A stretch of DNA of 7,247 bases from Cytophagales bacterium (GTDB lineage Bacteria; Bacteroidota; Bacteroidia; Cytophagales; ES-bin-26), in the NCBI GenBank assembly GCA_014379925.1, contig JACMKY010000299.1, positions 1 to 7,247 of the forward strand. The letters are read 5' to 3'. A program made the position numbers and the translations under genes. The notes beneath the pieces are model-generated. The model did not search any database. It saw only the letters and a program-made list of their open reading frames with translations, and was not told where the DNA came from. The stretch's first letter is position 1. Each line of letters begins with the position of its first letter. Below, piece by piece: positions 1 to 6,406 of the stretch.

Positions 1-2
1 GT

Positions 3-32
3 TTTGGCCGTAAAAAGGGGAAACTATTTAAC
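3..32 (+). promoter_or_regulatory. Weak candidate promoter for the nuclease gene
   Basis: A TTTG at 3-6 is followed after 18 bases by TATTTAAC at 25-32. This loosely resembles the Bacteroidota housekeeping pattern (TTTG near -33, TAnnTTTG near -7), but the -7 half matches poorly. It lies in the AT-rich part of the leader, about 85 bases ahead of ATG 118. The window edge hides what lies upstream. Confidence 0.2.
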
Positions 33-117
33 AAAAAATTAATGGAACCGCCGCTGTTCTCTGTCTCAATCCTCCGAATTTAGCGCTTCTTGCCAATAGA
101 CCCCTCAAAACCAATTT

Positions 118-3100
118 ATGTCTTCCTGTTCTACGAAAATCTCCAAGAGTTTTCCGCGTCAACCTGCCACCGGCCCGGCGGATTTCCGGGTGCGGGGACG
201 CGCGCGAGAAAACTTCCGCCCACCCAACGGCATTTGCGTCCCGCTCGTACCGGCCCGCTCTTTCCCGGCGCCCTTCGCCCGCCCGCATTCGGGGGAAATT
301 ATTCCGTCGCTCACCGCGCGGACGATCCTGTTTTCCTTTCTATGGCTGTTGTTCTTCCTGCCGGGTATTCCGGCCCGCGCCCAGCTCGGGGCGGGAACGG
401 CCAGCAATGTCGTCATCAGTCAGGTCTACGGCGGGGGCGGCAATACGGGGGCTCCCTACCAGAATGATTTTGTTGAACTCCATAACCGGGGCACCGCGCC
501 GGTGAGCCTGGCGGGCTGGTCGGTGCAGTACGCCTCCGCCACGGGTACCGGCAACTTCGGGGCGACGAGTACCCAAATCACCGAACTGCCCAACGTCACA
601 TTGCAACCCGGCGCGTATTTCCTCGTCCAGGAAGCGGGTGGGACGGTAGGAAAGGAGCTTCCTACGCCCGATTTCACCGATGTCACGCCCATCAACCTGA
701 GCGGAACGGGGGGGAAAGTGGCTTTGGTCAGTATTGCTTCCTCTTTGGGTTGTAACGGAGGTTCGGCGGCGTGTTCAACCGCGTCCCTGGCTGCCGTTGT
801 GGACCTGGTGGGCTACGGCAGCGCCAACTTCTTCGAAGGAGCGGGGGCCACTGCCGCCCCTTCGGGTACCACCGCCGTTCTCCGCAAAAACGGCGGGGCC
901 ACCGATACCGACGACAACCGTTCGGATTTCGAAGTGGCAACCCCCGTGCCCCGCAACGGCCAGCCACCCGCCCTTTCCGTCAACGACGCCACGGTGACCG
1001 AGGGAAACGCGGGCACGACCACGCTTGCCTTCACGGTGCGCCTGGACCAGCCGGCCGGAACGGGCGGGGTTGTTTTTACCATTGCTACCGCCGACCAGAC
1101 GGCCACGACCGCCGACGGGGACTACGACACCCTCTGCGTCATTGGGCACATCCCAGCGGGATCCACCAGCCAGACCTTTGAAGTGACCGTCTACGGCGAC
1201 GCAGTGACGGAGCCCGACGAGGGCTTCTTCGTCAACGTCACCGATGTGGTCGGCGCCACCGTGGCCGATGGCCAGGGTTTGGGTACCATCTTCAACGACG
1301 ACGCCGTGGTGTACGACCTCATCCACGCGGTGCAGGGACCGGGCGCCGCCAGTCCGGCCGTGAACACGAGGGTGAGTATCGAAGGGATTGTGGTGGGCGA
1401 TTACCAGGGCACGAATCAACTGGAAGGCTTTTTTGTGCAGGAGGAGGATGCCGATGCCGACGGCGACCCGCGCACCTCGGAGGGAATTTTCGTGTTTTCC
1501 ACAACCGCCGTGGACGCGGGCGACAAGGTGCAGGTCGCGGGTACGGTCACCGAATACTACGGCTTCACCGAGTTGACGGCGGCGGTCGTCACGGTGGTTG
1601 GTTCGGACCGGGACCTGCCTACCCCGACCAATGTCAGCTTGCCGGTGGGCGCAGCGGGCGACTGGGAACGTTACGAGGGGATGTACGTGCGTTTTCCGCA
1701 GACGCTCACCGTCACCGACCACTACACCCTGGCCCGTTACGGGGAACTGACGCTTTCAGCGAACGGCTACTCGGTCAACCCCACCAACTTCGTGGATCCC
1801 AACGACGATCCCGCGGGGGGCACCACCACCAGCGGCGCGGGTAACGTAGCCGCCGTCACCGCCCAGCAGGACCTGAACGGTCGCCGCCGCATCCTCCTCG
1901 ACGATGCCAGCACGGTGCAGAATCCCAATCCGACGCCTTACCTGGACCCGACGGCCAACCGGCGGACCATTCGCCTGGGCACCACCGTGGCCAACCTGAC
2001 GGGCGTGCTGAGTTACGGTTTTGACCAATACCGTCTCCAGCCGCTGCCGGGCGCGGGGCCGGCGTTCGTCTACGCCCCGCGTCCGTCGCCCCCGGGCGTG
2101 GGCGCGGCCAACCTTCGGGTGGCAAGCCTGAACGTGCTGAATTATTTCAACGGCGACGGCACGGGTGGGGGCTTTCCTACCGCGCGCGGGGCGGATAACG
2201 CGGCGGAATTCAACCGCCAGCGCACCAAACTTTTCGAAGCCCTGAAAGCCCTCAACGCCGACGTGGTGGGCCTGATGGAGGTGGAAAATGACGGCGTGGG
2301 CGCAACCTCCGCCATCCAGGACCTGGTCAATGGACTGAACGGCGCCGTTGGCACTCCCGGCACCTACGCCTTCGTGACCGACCCATCCACTGGGGTGGGG
2401 ACGGACACCATCAAGGTGGCCATCCTCTATAAACCGTCCGTACTGACCCCGGTAGGCGCATCGGTCAGCCGCCCGGACACCGTTTTCAACCGCTTTCCGG
2501 TGGCTCAGACTTTCCGGCTGAACGGCAAAGACGCGAAGTTCACGGTCGTGGTGAACCACCTCAAGTCGAAGGGCTCCTGTCCCAACGGGCGCGGCGTGGA
2601 CGCCGACCAGGGCGACGGGCAGGGTTGCTGGAACGAGCTGCGCAAACGGCAGGTGACCGCCCTGCTGGCTTTCATCGACGCGCTGAAGGCCAGCAGCGGC
2701 GACGATGACGTGCTGGCCATCGGCGACTTCAACGCTTACGAGCAGGAAGACCCCATTGACCGGCTGGTGGGGAGTGGCCTGACCAATCTGGTCGCCAACA
2801 CCTACTCGTACCTGTTTGAAGGGCAAGTGGGTTCGCTGGATTACGCCTTCGCCACCCCGAGCCTGGCTGGGCAACTGACCGGGGCGGGCAAGTGGCACAT
2901 CAACAGCGACGAGCCGACCTTCCTGGATTACAATACCGAATTCAAAACGCCACCCAACGCCTCCGGCACTCCCGACCCCTACACCGCCTCGCCCTTCCGT
3001 TCCTCCGACCACGACCCGATCCTGGCCGGCTTCAACCTGTCGGCACCGGTACCGGTCGGGGTTGCGCGGTCGCCCGTCAGTGGGTCGGCCGCGCTGGCAA

Positions 3101-3345
3101 CCCACCCGAATCCCTTTAGCCATCAAGCCACCGTTTCCTTTACTACCGACCGAACCGAAACGGCCAGCTTGGTACTCTACGACCCGCGGGGCGTACGCGT
3201 GCGGGAACTCTACCGGGGGAGCGCCATTGCCGGCCAGCCGGTGGTGGTAGGGGTGGACGGAAAAGGTCTGGCGGCCGGGATGTACCTGCTCCGCTTGCAC
3301 ACGCCTACCCGGACGGCGGGGCAGTGCCTGGTGCTCCAGCGTTAG
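118..3345 (+). CDS. Secreted ExeM/NucH-type endonuclease with lamin-tail, Calx-beta and T9SS sorting domains
   Basis: Predicted extracellular metal-dependent DNase of 1075 residues. A hydrophobic signal segment spans about residues 66-88, with a likely cleavage after ARA (residue 88). A lamin-tail domain covers about 95-260, including the ISQVYGGGGN strand and a probable disulfide pair C212/C219. A Calx-beta domain follows (about 285-396), then the OB-like region typical of ExeM/YhcR nucleases (about 398-560, EGIVVGD, GFFVQEE, TSEGIFVF). The endonuclease/exonuclease/phosphatase domain is at about 665-973, with expected catalytic or metal residues N672, E721, H814, D870/N872, D908 and D964-H965. 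Residues 995-1075 form a type A T9SS sorting domain (HPNPF near the start, GMYLLRL near the end), so export through Sec and then T9SS to the surface or medium is inferred. A role in degrading extracellular DNA for phosphate or nucleosides is likely. ATG 118 is the only in-frame ATG ahead of the signal segment, but it leaves an odd 65-residue leader, so the true start is uncertain. Confidence 0.93.
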   Translation: MSSCSTKISKSFPRQPATGPADFRVRGRARENFRPPNGICVPLVPARSFPAPFARPHSGEIIPSLTARTILFSFLWLLFFLPGIPARAQLGAGTASNVVISQVYGGGGNTGAPYQNDFVELHNRGTAPVSLAGWSVQYASATGTGNFGATSTQITELPNVTLQPGAYFLVQEAGGTVGKELPTPDFTDVTPINLSGTGGKVALVSIASSLGCNGGSAACSTASLAAVVDLVGYGSANFFEGAGATAAPSGTTAVLRKNGGATDTDDNRSDFEVATPVPRNGQPPALSVNDATVTEGNAGTTTLAFTVRLDQPAGTGGVVFTIATADQTATTADGDYDTLCVIGHIPAGSTSQTFEVTVYGDAVTEPDEGFFVNVTDVVGATVADGQGLGTIFNDDAVVYDLIHAVQGPGAASPAVNTRVSIEGIVVGDYQGTNQLEGFFVQEEDADADGDPRTSEGIFVFSTTAVDAGDKVQVAGTVTEYYGFTELTAAVVTVVGSDRDLPTPTNVSLPVGAAGDWERYEGMYVRFPQTLTVTDHYTLARYGELTLSANGYSVNPTNFVDPNDDPAGGTTTSGAGNVAAVTAQQDLNGRRRILLDDASTVQNPNPTPYLDPTANRRTIRLGTTVANLTGVLSYGFDQYRLQPLPGAGPAFVYAPRPSPPGVGAANLRVASLNVLNYFNGDGTGGGFPTARGADNAAEFNRQRTKLFEALKALNADVVGLMEVENDGVGATSAIQDLVNGLNGAVGTPGTYAFVTDPSTGVGTDTIKVAILYKPSVLTPVGASVSRPDTVFNRFPVAQTFRLNGKDAKFTVVVNHLKSKGSCPNGRGVDADQGDGQGCWNELRKRQVTALLAFIDALKASSGDDDVLAIGDFNAYEQEDPIDRLVGSGLTNLVANTYSYLFEGQVGSLDYAFATPSLAGQLTGAGKWHINSDEPTFLDYNTEFKTPPNASGTPDPYTASPFRSSDHDPILAGFNLSAPVPVGVARSPVSGSAALATHPNPFSHQATVSFTTDRTETASLVLYDPRGVRVRELYRGSAIAGQPVVVGVDGKGLAAGMYLLRLHTPTRTAGQCLVLQR

Positions 3346-3376
3346 CGCTGGGGTTGCCTACCAAACCGCACTCAAT

Positions 3377-3399
3377 AGCCGGACGCAACCCGTCCGGCT
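3377..3399 (+). terminator. Intergenic hairpin terminator between convergent genes
   Basis: A perfect 9-bp GC-rich stem (AGCCGGACG / CGTCCGGCT) closes a 5-base loop (CAACC), 32 bases after the nuclease stop codon. The bases that follow (TTACTGCTT) are only moderately T-rich. The position between two convergent genes fits a transcription end. The weaker palindromic stretches at 3439-3450 (GTCAA-AC-TTGAC) and 3465-3486 (two GAATTC sites, then six T) may help end transcription in the same gap. Confidence 0.6.
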
Positions 3400-3486
3400 T
3401 ACTGCTTCAAAGTCGGAATACCAATGGGGCGGGTGAATGTCAAACTTGACCGGTTCTGCGTTAAGAATTCCGAATTCGCATTTTTT

Positions 3487-4254
3487 CTATTTAGCGGCCA
3501 TTCGGATTGCGCCGTCGAGTCGAATCACCTCGCCATTCAGCATCTGGTTTTCGATGATGTGCTTCACCAAAGCGGCGTACTCGGGAGGTTGGCCCAACCG
3601 GGGTGGAAACGGCACTTGTTCTCCCAGCGACACCCGGGCTGCTTCGGGTAATCCGGCCAACAACGGCGTTTCAAACAGACCGGGCGCAATGGTCATTACC
3701 CGGATGCCGAACCGGGCCAACTCCCGGGCAATTGGCAACGTCATGGCCACCAGGCCTCCTTTTGACGCTGAATAAGCGGCTTGTCCAATCTGCCCGTCAA
3801 AAGCGGCTACCGACGCCGTTGAAATGACGATCCCTCGCTCGCCACCTTCGCCCGGTTCGTTGGTTTGCAAAACGGCCGAAACCAAGCGAATAACGTTGAA
3901 CGAACCGATCAGATTGACGGTAACGGTTTTGGTAAAATTAGCCAGCGAATGCGGGCCGTTTTTGCCGATTACCCGTTCGGCAGGGCCAATACCGGCGCAG
4001 TTGATGGCGCCGCGTAAACCGCCAAACGTGCGCTGGGCGATGGCAATGGCGTTTTGAACGCTGTCTTCCTGGCTGACATCAGTCGCCACGAACCGGGCAT
4101 TTTTGCCGAGCCTGCTTTCGGCTTGTTGGCCGGCGGTGGCATTGATGTCGAGCAAAACGGCGTTGCCGCCATTGTCAACAATCATCCGGGCGGTTGCCAA
4201 ACCCAAGCCCGATGCCCCGCCCGTGATGATGAATGTGTGGTGTTGGATGTTCAT
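3487..4254 (-). CDS. SDR-family 3-hydroxyacyl-CoA dehydrogenase, HSD10 type
   Basis: NAD-dependent short-chain dehydrogenase of 255 residues, the usual length for a classical SDR. The Rossmann dinucleotide motif TGGASGLG is at residues 11-18. D36 at the end of the second strand predicts NAD rather than NADP. NCAG is at 85-88, and the catalytic set is N114, S148, Y161 and K165 (YSASK). Long stretches match my memory of human HSD17B10, namely NEPGEGGERG, TASVAAF, GQAAYSASKGG, RVMTIAPGLF, NGEVIRLDGAIRM, so 3-hydroxyacyl-CoA or 3-hydroxy-2-methylbutyryl-CoA oxidation (fatty acid or isoleucine breakdown) is the best guess. The protein is cytosolic, with no signal peptide. The ATG start fits, because the Rossmann strand begins a few residues later. 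It is convergent with the nuclease gene and has no operon partner; its acyl-CoA pathway partners are not in this window. The exact substrate cannot be read from sequence. Confidence 0.92.
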   Translation of the reverse strand: MNIQHHTFIITGGASGLGLATARMIVDNGGNAVLLDINATAGQQAESRLGKNARFVATDVSQEDSVQNAIAIAQRTFGGLRGAINCAGIGPAERVIGKNGPHSLANFTKTVTVNLIGSFNVIRLVSAVLQTNEPGEGGERGIVISTASVAAFDGQIGQAAYSASKGGLVAMTLPIARELARFGIRVMTIAPGLFETPLLAGLPEAARVSLGEQVPFPPRLGQPPEYAALVKHIIENQMLNGEVIRLDGAIRMAAK

Positions 4255-4480
4255 GTCCGTTGCATTCTTAGGAATAGCGAGGGTTAATCAACGCTGCCCG
4301 GTGTTTCGAAAAGGCCCGTTGATCCAAGGAACCTTGGTGGGTAGAATCCTGGAGCTGGCCGTATTTTATGGTTGTTTCTATCAAAAAATTAACACACAAA
4401 CATGGGTCTTTTTTTGCGGAATGATCAGGCAAAAAAGGGTGATTGCTCGGCAAAAACACCCAGGAGCCATTGATTTAGGA
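4255..4480. other. Leader region of the dehydrogenase gene, no gene seen
   Basis: No open frame here resembles a protein. The stretch should hold the promoter of the minus-strand dehydrogenase, but I find no good TAnnTTTG / TTTG pair on that strand. AT-rich bases around 4365-4400 are the most promoter-like part. Inverted repeats inside it are listed separately. Confidence 0.5.
4287..4337. promoter_or_regulatory. Inverted repeats upstream of the dehydrogenase, operator-like
   Basis: Two symmetrical elements lie 33-83 bases upstream of the dehydrogenase start. ATCAACG (4287-4293) and CGTTGAT (4317-4323) form 7-bp arms around a 23-base gap. Directly next to them CCAAGG-AA-CCTTGG (4324-4337) is a 14-base dyad with a 2-base centre, too tight for an RNA hairpin and more like a protein-binding half-site pair. 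A regulator site (for example TetR-like, as often seen with acyl-CoA genes) is only an inference. Confidence 0.25.
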
Positions 4481-4481
4481 T

Positions 4482-4499
4482 GACCACGTGGTCTTTTTT
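4482..4499 (+). repeat. 12-bp perfect palindrome followed by six T
   Basis: GACCACGTGGTC (4482-4493) is a perfect palindrome with a CACGTG core, followed by TTTTTT. As RNA it could form only a 4-bp stem with an ACGT loop, so it is a weak terminator. A second CCACGT at 4501-4506 also pairs with ACGTGG at 4486-4491 across the T run. It may be part of the neighbouring palindromic element. Confidence 0.35.
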
Positions 4500-4506
4500 G
4501 CCACGT

Positions 4507-4579
4507 CAGCCTGAGCCGCCGCGCGGTCGAAGGATCCGCATCCCCCAGCTAAAATGGGGGCGCCCTTCGAGGAAGGCTG
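4507..4579. repeat. REP-like nested palindromic element
   Basis: Three sets of complementary arms are nested around one centre: CAGCCT (4507-4512) with AGGCTG (4574-4579), TCGAAGG (4527-4533) with CCTTCGA (4564-4570), and CCCCC (4542-4546) with GGGGG (4556-4560), around an AGCTAAAAT loop. The left half (GTCAGCCTGAGC then GGTCGAAGG) resembles the dispersed CCTGAGC-GTCGAAGG palindromes common between genes in Bacteroidota, as I recall. It ends 18 bases after the stop of the minus-strand DUF1697 gene, so its transcript could fold into a 3' hairpin that ends or protects that message. Confidence 0.5.
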
Positions 4580-4597
4580 TCCAAAATTCTCCCGTTT

Positions 4598-5146
4598 CTA
4601 CCCGGGGGCGGCCCACCTGGCCACGAGCTTTCTGACCGTGGTTGCGTTGCGCATCGTGGCGGGCATCCGCATTGTTTTTTCGAGCCGGGCGCCGGAGAAC
4701 GCCGATTCGCTGATCTTTTTACGACACAACCAGTAGACTTCCCGCCCGTGGACGTGGAAGTCGTCCGCGGGCGTCCGGAAGGTAAGGAGTTGGTGCTGTG
4801 CCTCGGCGGTGGGTGGCGCCGGCAAGAACGCGATGTAAAGCGCACTGCCGTCCGCAATGAGGTCAGCGGGTGCGAAGGACGGGTGGTGCGCAATCGCGGC
4901 CAGTTCGGAGGGGGTTCGGATGAAAGTGGCAACTTCGTAGCGGAGGCTTTGGTGCAAATGGCGCTCAATCTGCCGTTCGAGCGAGTGCGGGTCCTCAACG
5001 GGTGTTTCAAAGAGGACGTTGCCGCTCGCGATGAACGTCTCCACGTTCGAAAATCCGAGTTCCGTAAACAGGGTGCGGAGGTGTGCCATCTTGACGACGT
5101 GACCGCCTACGTTGATGGCGCGGAGAAATGCGGTGTACCGGAGCAC
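4598..5146 (-). CDS. DUF1697 family protein
   Basis: A 182-residue protein of the DUF1697 family, widespread but of unknown function. Family hallmarks are present: YTAFLRAINVGG at residues 4-15, the TELGFSNVETFIASGNVLFE stretch at 28-47, and a C-terminal SGARLEKTMRMPATMRN block followed by TVRKL (residues 151-174). The length fits the family. It is probably cytosolic, with no signal peptide or membrane segment. The start is GTG at 5144-5146: the first family-conserved residues follow at once, and there is no ATG between it and the in-frame stop upstream. No Shine-Dalgarno site or clear promoter is visible in the GC-rich leader. It has the same orientation as the DUF1080 gene but lies 262 bases from it, so a shared transcript is possible but not evident. 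The REP-like palindrome follows its stop codon. Confidence 0.9.
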   Translation of the reverse strand: MLRYTAFLRAINVGGHVVKMAHLRTLFTELGFSNVETFIASGNVLFETPVEDPHSLERQIERHLHQSLRYEVATFIRTPSELAAIAHHPSFAPADLIADGSALYIAFLPAPPTAEAQHQLLTFRTPADDFHVHGREVYWLCRKKISESAFSGARLEKTMRMPATMRNATTVRKLVARWAAPG

Positions 5147-5255
5147 GGGAGTGGCTGGTTTACGAGGTAGTTGGGGTACCCGATGGTTTTTGCCTTACAC
5201 CAGCCGGACGGGGTGCGTTGCGGATCACACTGCCCGGCATCTTCCAAAGAGCGGG

Positions 5256-5408
5256 TTATTTTTCGGGCGCGGTGGTGGGGTTTTTCCGGTAGTCTGCTCT
5301 CTCCAGGCGCCAATGCCATATTTCACCGTCGTCCGGGTCATTCACCGTTCCAACGTAGCGCATACCGACGTGCTGGTACGCCGGACGCCCGGCAGCAGCG
5401 GCATAACG
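5256..5408 (-). pseudogene. Possible C-terminal remnant of a GNAT acetyltransferase
   Basis: Directly after the TAA of the DUF1080 gene the same frame stays open for about 50 codons, to a TAA at 5256-5258. The translation includes AYQHVGMRYVGTVNDPDDGE and then IWHWRLERADYRKN. This resembles the tail of RimJ/RimL-type acetyltransferases, where a 'vmekiGMryvGt' helix-strand is followed by a final strand ending in R-L. No acetyl-CoA-binding region precedes it; that position is taken by the DUF1080 gene. A start codon (ATG at 5361-5363) would give only 35 residues. It could be a decayed gene end, a tiny gene, or chance. The family call comes from memory of motif style and is weak. Confidence 0.3.
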
Positions 5409-6044
5409 TTAACGCAATTCCTCGATGGTGATGTCCTTGTAAGAAGCCTCGGCCTTGCCGCCCCCGTGGATCTGCAACCCGATGAGGCCCGACTGCTCGA
5501 GGGTAACGTCCGGCTCGGTGTAATCGACCGTTGGCTGGCCATTCAGCCGGAGGCGGATGCGGCGGCCTTCGCACCGGATTTCGTAGTCATTCCAGTCGTT
5601 GCGCCGCAGGAACTTGGTCAGTTGAACCGAATCGGGTTTGGCCAGTGTTTTGTTGCGCCGCGATTCGTCGTAGAGGCTGGCCCAGTAGCCGTCGCCCAGG
5701 TCGGCCTGGTAGCCGATCATTTCGTAGGCCGGGTCCGCCGCCCGCCGGCTGCGGAACTGCACCCCGGCGTTGACGAAGCCGGTGCCAACCAGTTTGAACC
5801 GGAGGCGAAGCACGAAGTTGGCGTAGGGGCGGGTGGTGCAGAGAAATTCGTTGTGCGGGACGGTATCCCGGAGTGAACCGCCCACCAACGCGCCATTTTC
5901 AATGCGCCAGGTCTGGTTCGTATCGCCTTCCCAGCCCCGGAACGTTTTGCCGTCGAAGAGGCGGACGGGCGGGGGTTGGGGCGGGCTTAGCCAGCCGGCC
6001 AGGTAGAGCAGGGTGGTTGCGAAGGCGGACAGGAACGGGTTCAT
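5409..6044 (-). CDS. Secreted DUF1080 / 3-keto-disaccharide hydrolase domain protein
   Basis: A 211-residue exported protein made of one DUF1080 domain (Pfam PF06439, now called 3keto-disac_hyd, a concanavalin-like beta-sandwich). A signal peptide covers about residues 1-22 and has no lipobox cysteine. Family motifs in order are LFDGKTFRGWEG (29-40), WRIENGALVG (46-55), NEFLCTTRPYANFVLRL (65-81), NAGVQFRS (92-99), GYQADLGDGYWASLYD (111-126), and GLIGLQIHGGG with YKDITIEEL at the end. Family members act on 3-keto-glycosides or bind sugars in the periplasm; this protein's substrate is unknown. The frame stays open upstream to 6254, but I chose ATG 6042-6044 because a signal peptide begins exactly there and the upstream part runs through 16-bp tandem repeats that keep no frame. 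No carbohydrate-utilisation genes lie beside it. Confidence 0.9.
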   Translation of the reverse strand: MNPFLSAFATTLLYLAGWLSPPQPPPVRLFDGKTFRGWEGDTNQTWRIENGALVGGSLRDTVPHNEFLCTTRPYANFVLRLRFKLVGTGFVNAGVQFRSRRAADPAYEMIGYQADLGDGYWASLYDESRRNKTLAKPDSVQLTKFLRRNDWNDYEIRCEGRRIRLRLNGQPTVDYTEPDVTLEQSGLIGLQIHGGGKAEASYKDITIEELR

Positions 6045-6085
6045 ACGAAAAAACAGACTGATGGCGGGAGACGAAGTCGAGGCGG

Positions 6086-6115
6086 CAAAGTACGGTTTTG
6101 CGCTGGGTTTCGCAA
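6086..6115 (-). promoter_or_regulatory. Candidate Bacteroidota-type promoter for the DUF1080 gene
   Basis: On the minus strand TTG (6113-6115) is followed after 20 bases by TACTTTG (6086-6092). This is one base short of the TAnnTTTG consensus. It would give a leader of roughly 35 bases before ATG 6044. The -33 element lies in the degenerate first unit of the 16-bp repeat array. Confidence 0.3.
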
Positions 6116-6181
6116 CGGCAATCCAATGGTCCGGCAATCCGATGGTCCGGCAATCCGATGGTCCGGCAATCCGGTTGCCGG
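6112..6181. repeat. 16-bp tandem repeat array ending in a hairpin
   Basis: The unit GGTCCGGCAATCCGAT occurs exactly at 6128-6143 and 6144-6159, with one change at 6160-6175 (GGT at the end). A degenerate unit at 6112-6127 matches 11-12 of 16 bases. The last unit runs into a perfect hairpin CCGGCAA-TCCGG-TTGCCGG (6163-6181). The 16-bp period is not a multiple of three, so the array is not coding. It sits in the divergent intergenic region, 70-140 bases upstream of the DUF1080 start. Confidence 0.9.
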
Positions 6182-6406
6182 GCAAAAAGGGCCGGGCCGG
6201 GCAGGCGGGAACACGCGGGTGGTGGTTGCGCGTTACGGAGACGGGAAATGGCAACCGTCGTTTTTAATCGTGTAAATCGTGGCTCAGGCCGCTACGGAAA
6301 GTAAATAGCCATCAGCCATCCGCTTGCCAAACGAAATACCAACCCAATGACGTTGCTTATTTCGATCCGGGTATTATCCTCCTTCTAACCAAAGAAACGC
6401 ATTCGT
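6182..6406. other. Divergent intergenic region, no gene seen
   Basis: This stretch should carry the promoter of the plus-strand oxygenase gene. I find no good TTTG / TAnnTTTG pair. Short direct repeats are visible: AATCGTG twice (6266-6272 and 6275-6281) and AGCCATC twice (6307-6320). The leader just before ATG 6407 (AAAGAAACGCATTCGT) has no Shine-Dalgarno site, as is usual for Bacteroidota. Confidence 0.5.

Noticed and set aside
775..1722. 315-codon minus-strand open frame
   Set aside because: It lies opposite the lamin-tail, Calx-beta and OB-like coding region. Low-complexity His/Gly/Arg/Val composition and no motifs mark it as a shadow.
1756..3300. 514-codon open frame on the minus strand opposite the nuclease gene
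   Set aside because: It is antisense to a gene with clear catalytic motifs. Its translation is rich in Val, Gly, His and Arg with no recognisable domain, as expected for the complement of GC-rich coding DNA.
3465..3486. GAATTC-C-GAATTC followed by six T as a strong terminator
   Set aside because: The dyad centre is one base, so only a weak 4-bp AU-rich stem is possible. The hairpin at 3377-3399 is a much better candidate.
5112..5876. 254-codon plus-strand open frame
   Set aside because: It covers the intergenic gap and the complement of the well-supported DUF1080 gene. No motif is seen and the composition is that of a shadow frame.
6112..6175. Tandem array as a CRISPR
   Set aside because: Units are 16 bp and directly abutting with no spacers, and no cas genes are nearby.
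6045..6254. Upstream extension of the DUF1080 frame to ATG 6254
   Set aside because: The extra 70 residues cross the 16-bp tandem array, which cannot keep a frame, while a signal peptide begins cleanly at ATG 6044.
6353..6377. TTGCTT and TATTAT as a sigma70-type promoter for the oxygenase gene
   Set aside because: The spacer is only 13 bases, and Bacteroidota housekeeping promoters use a different consensus.
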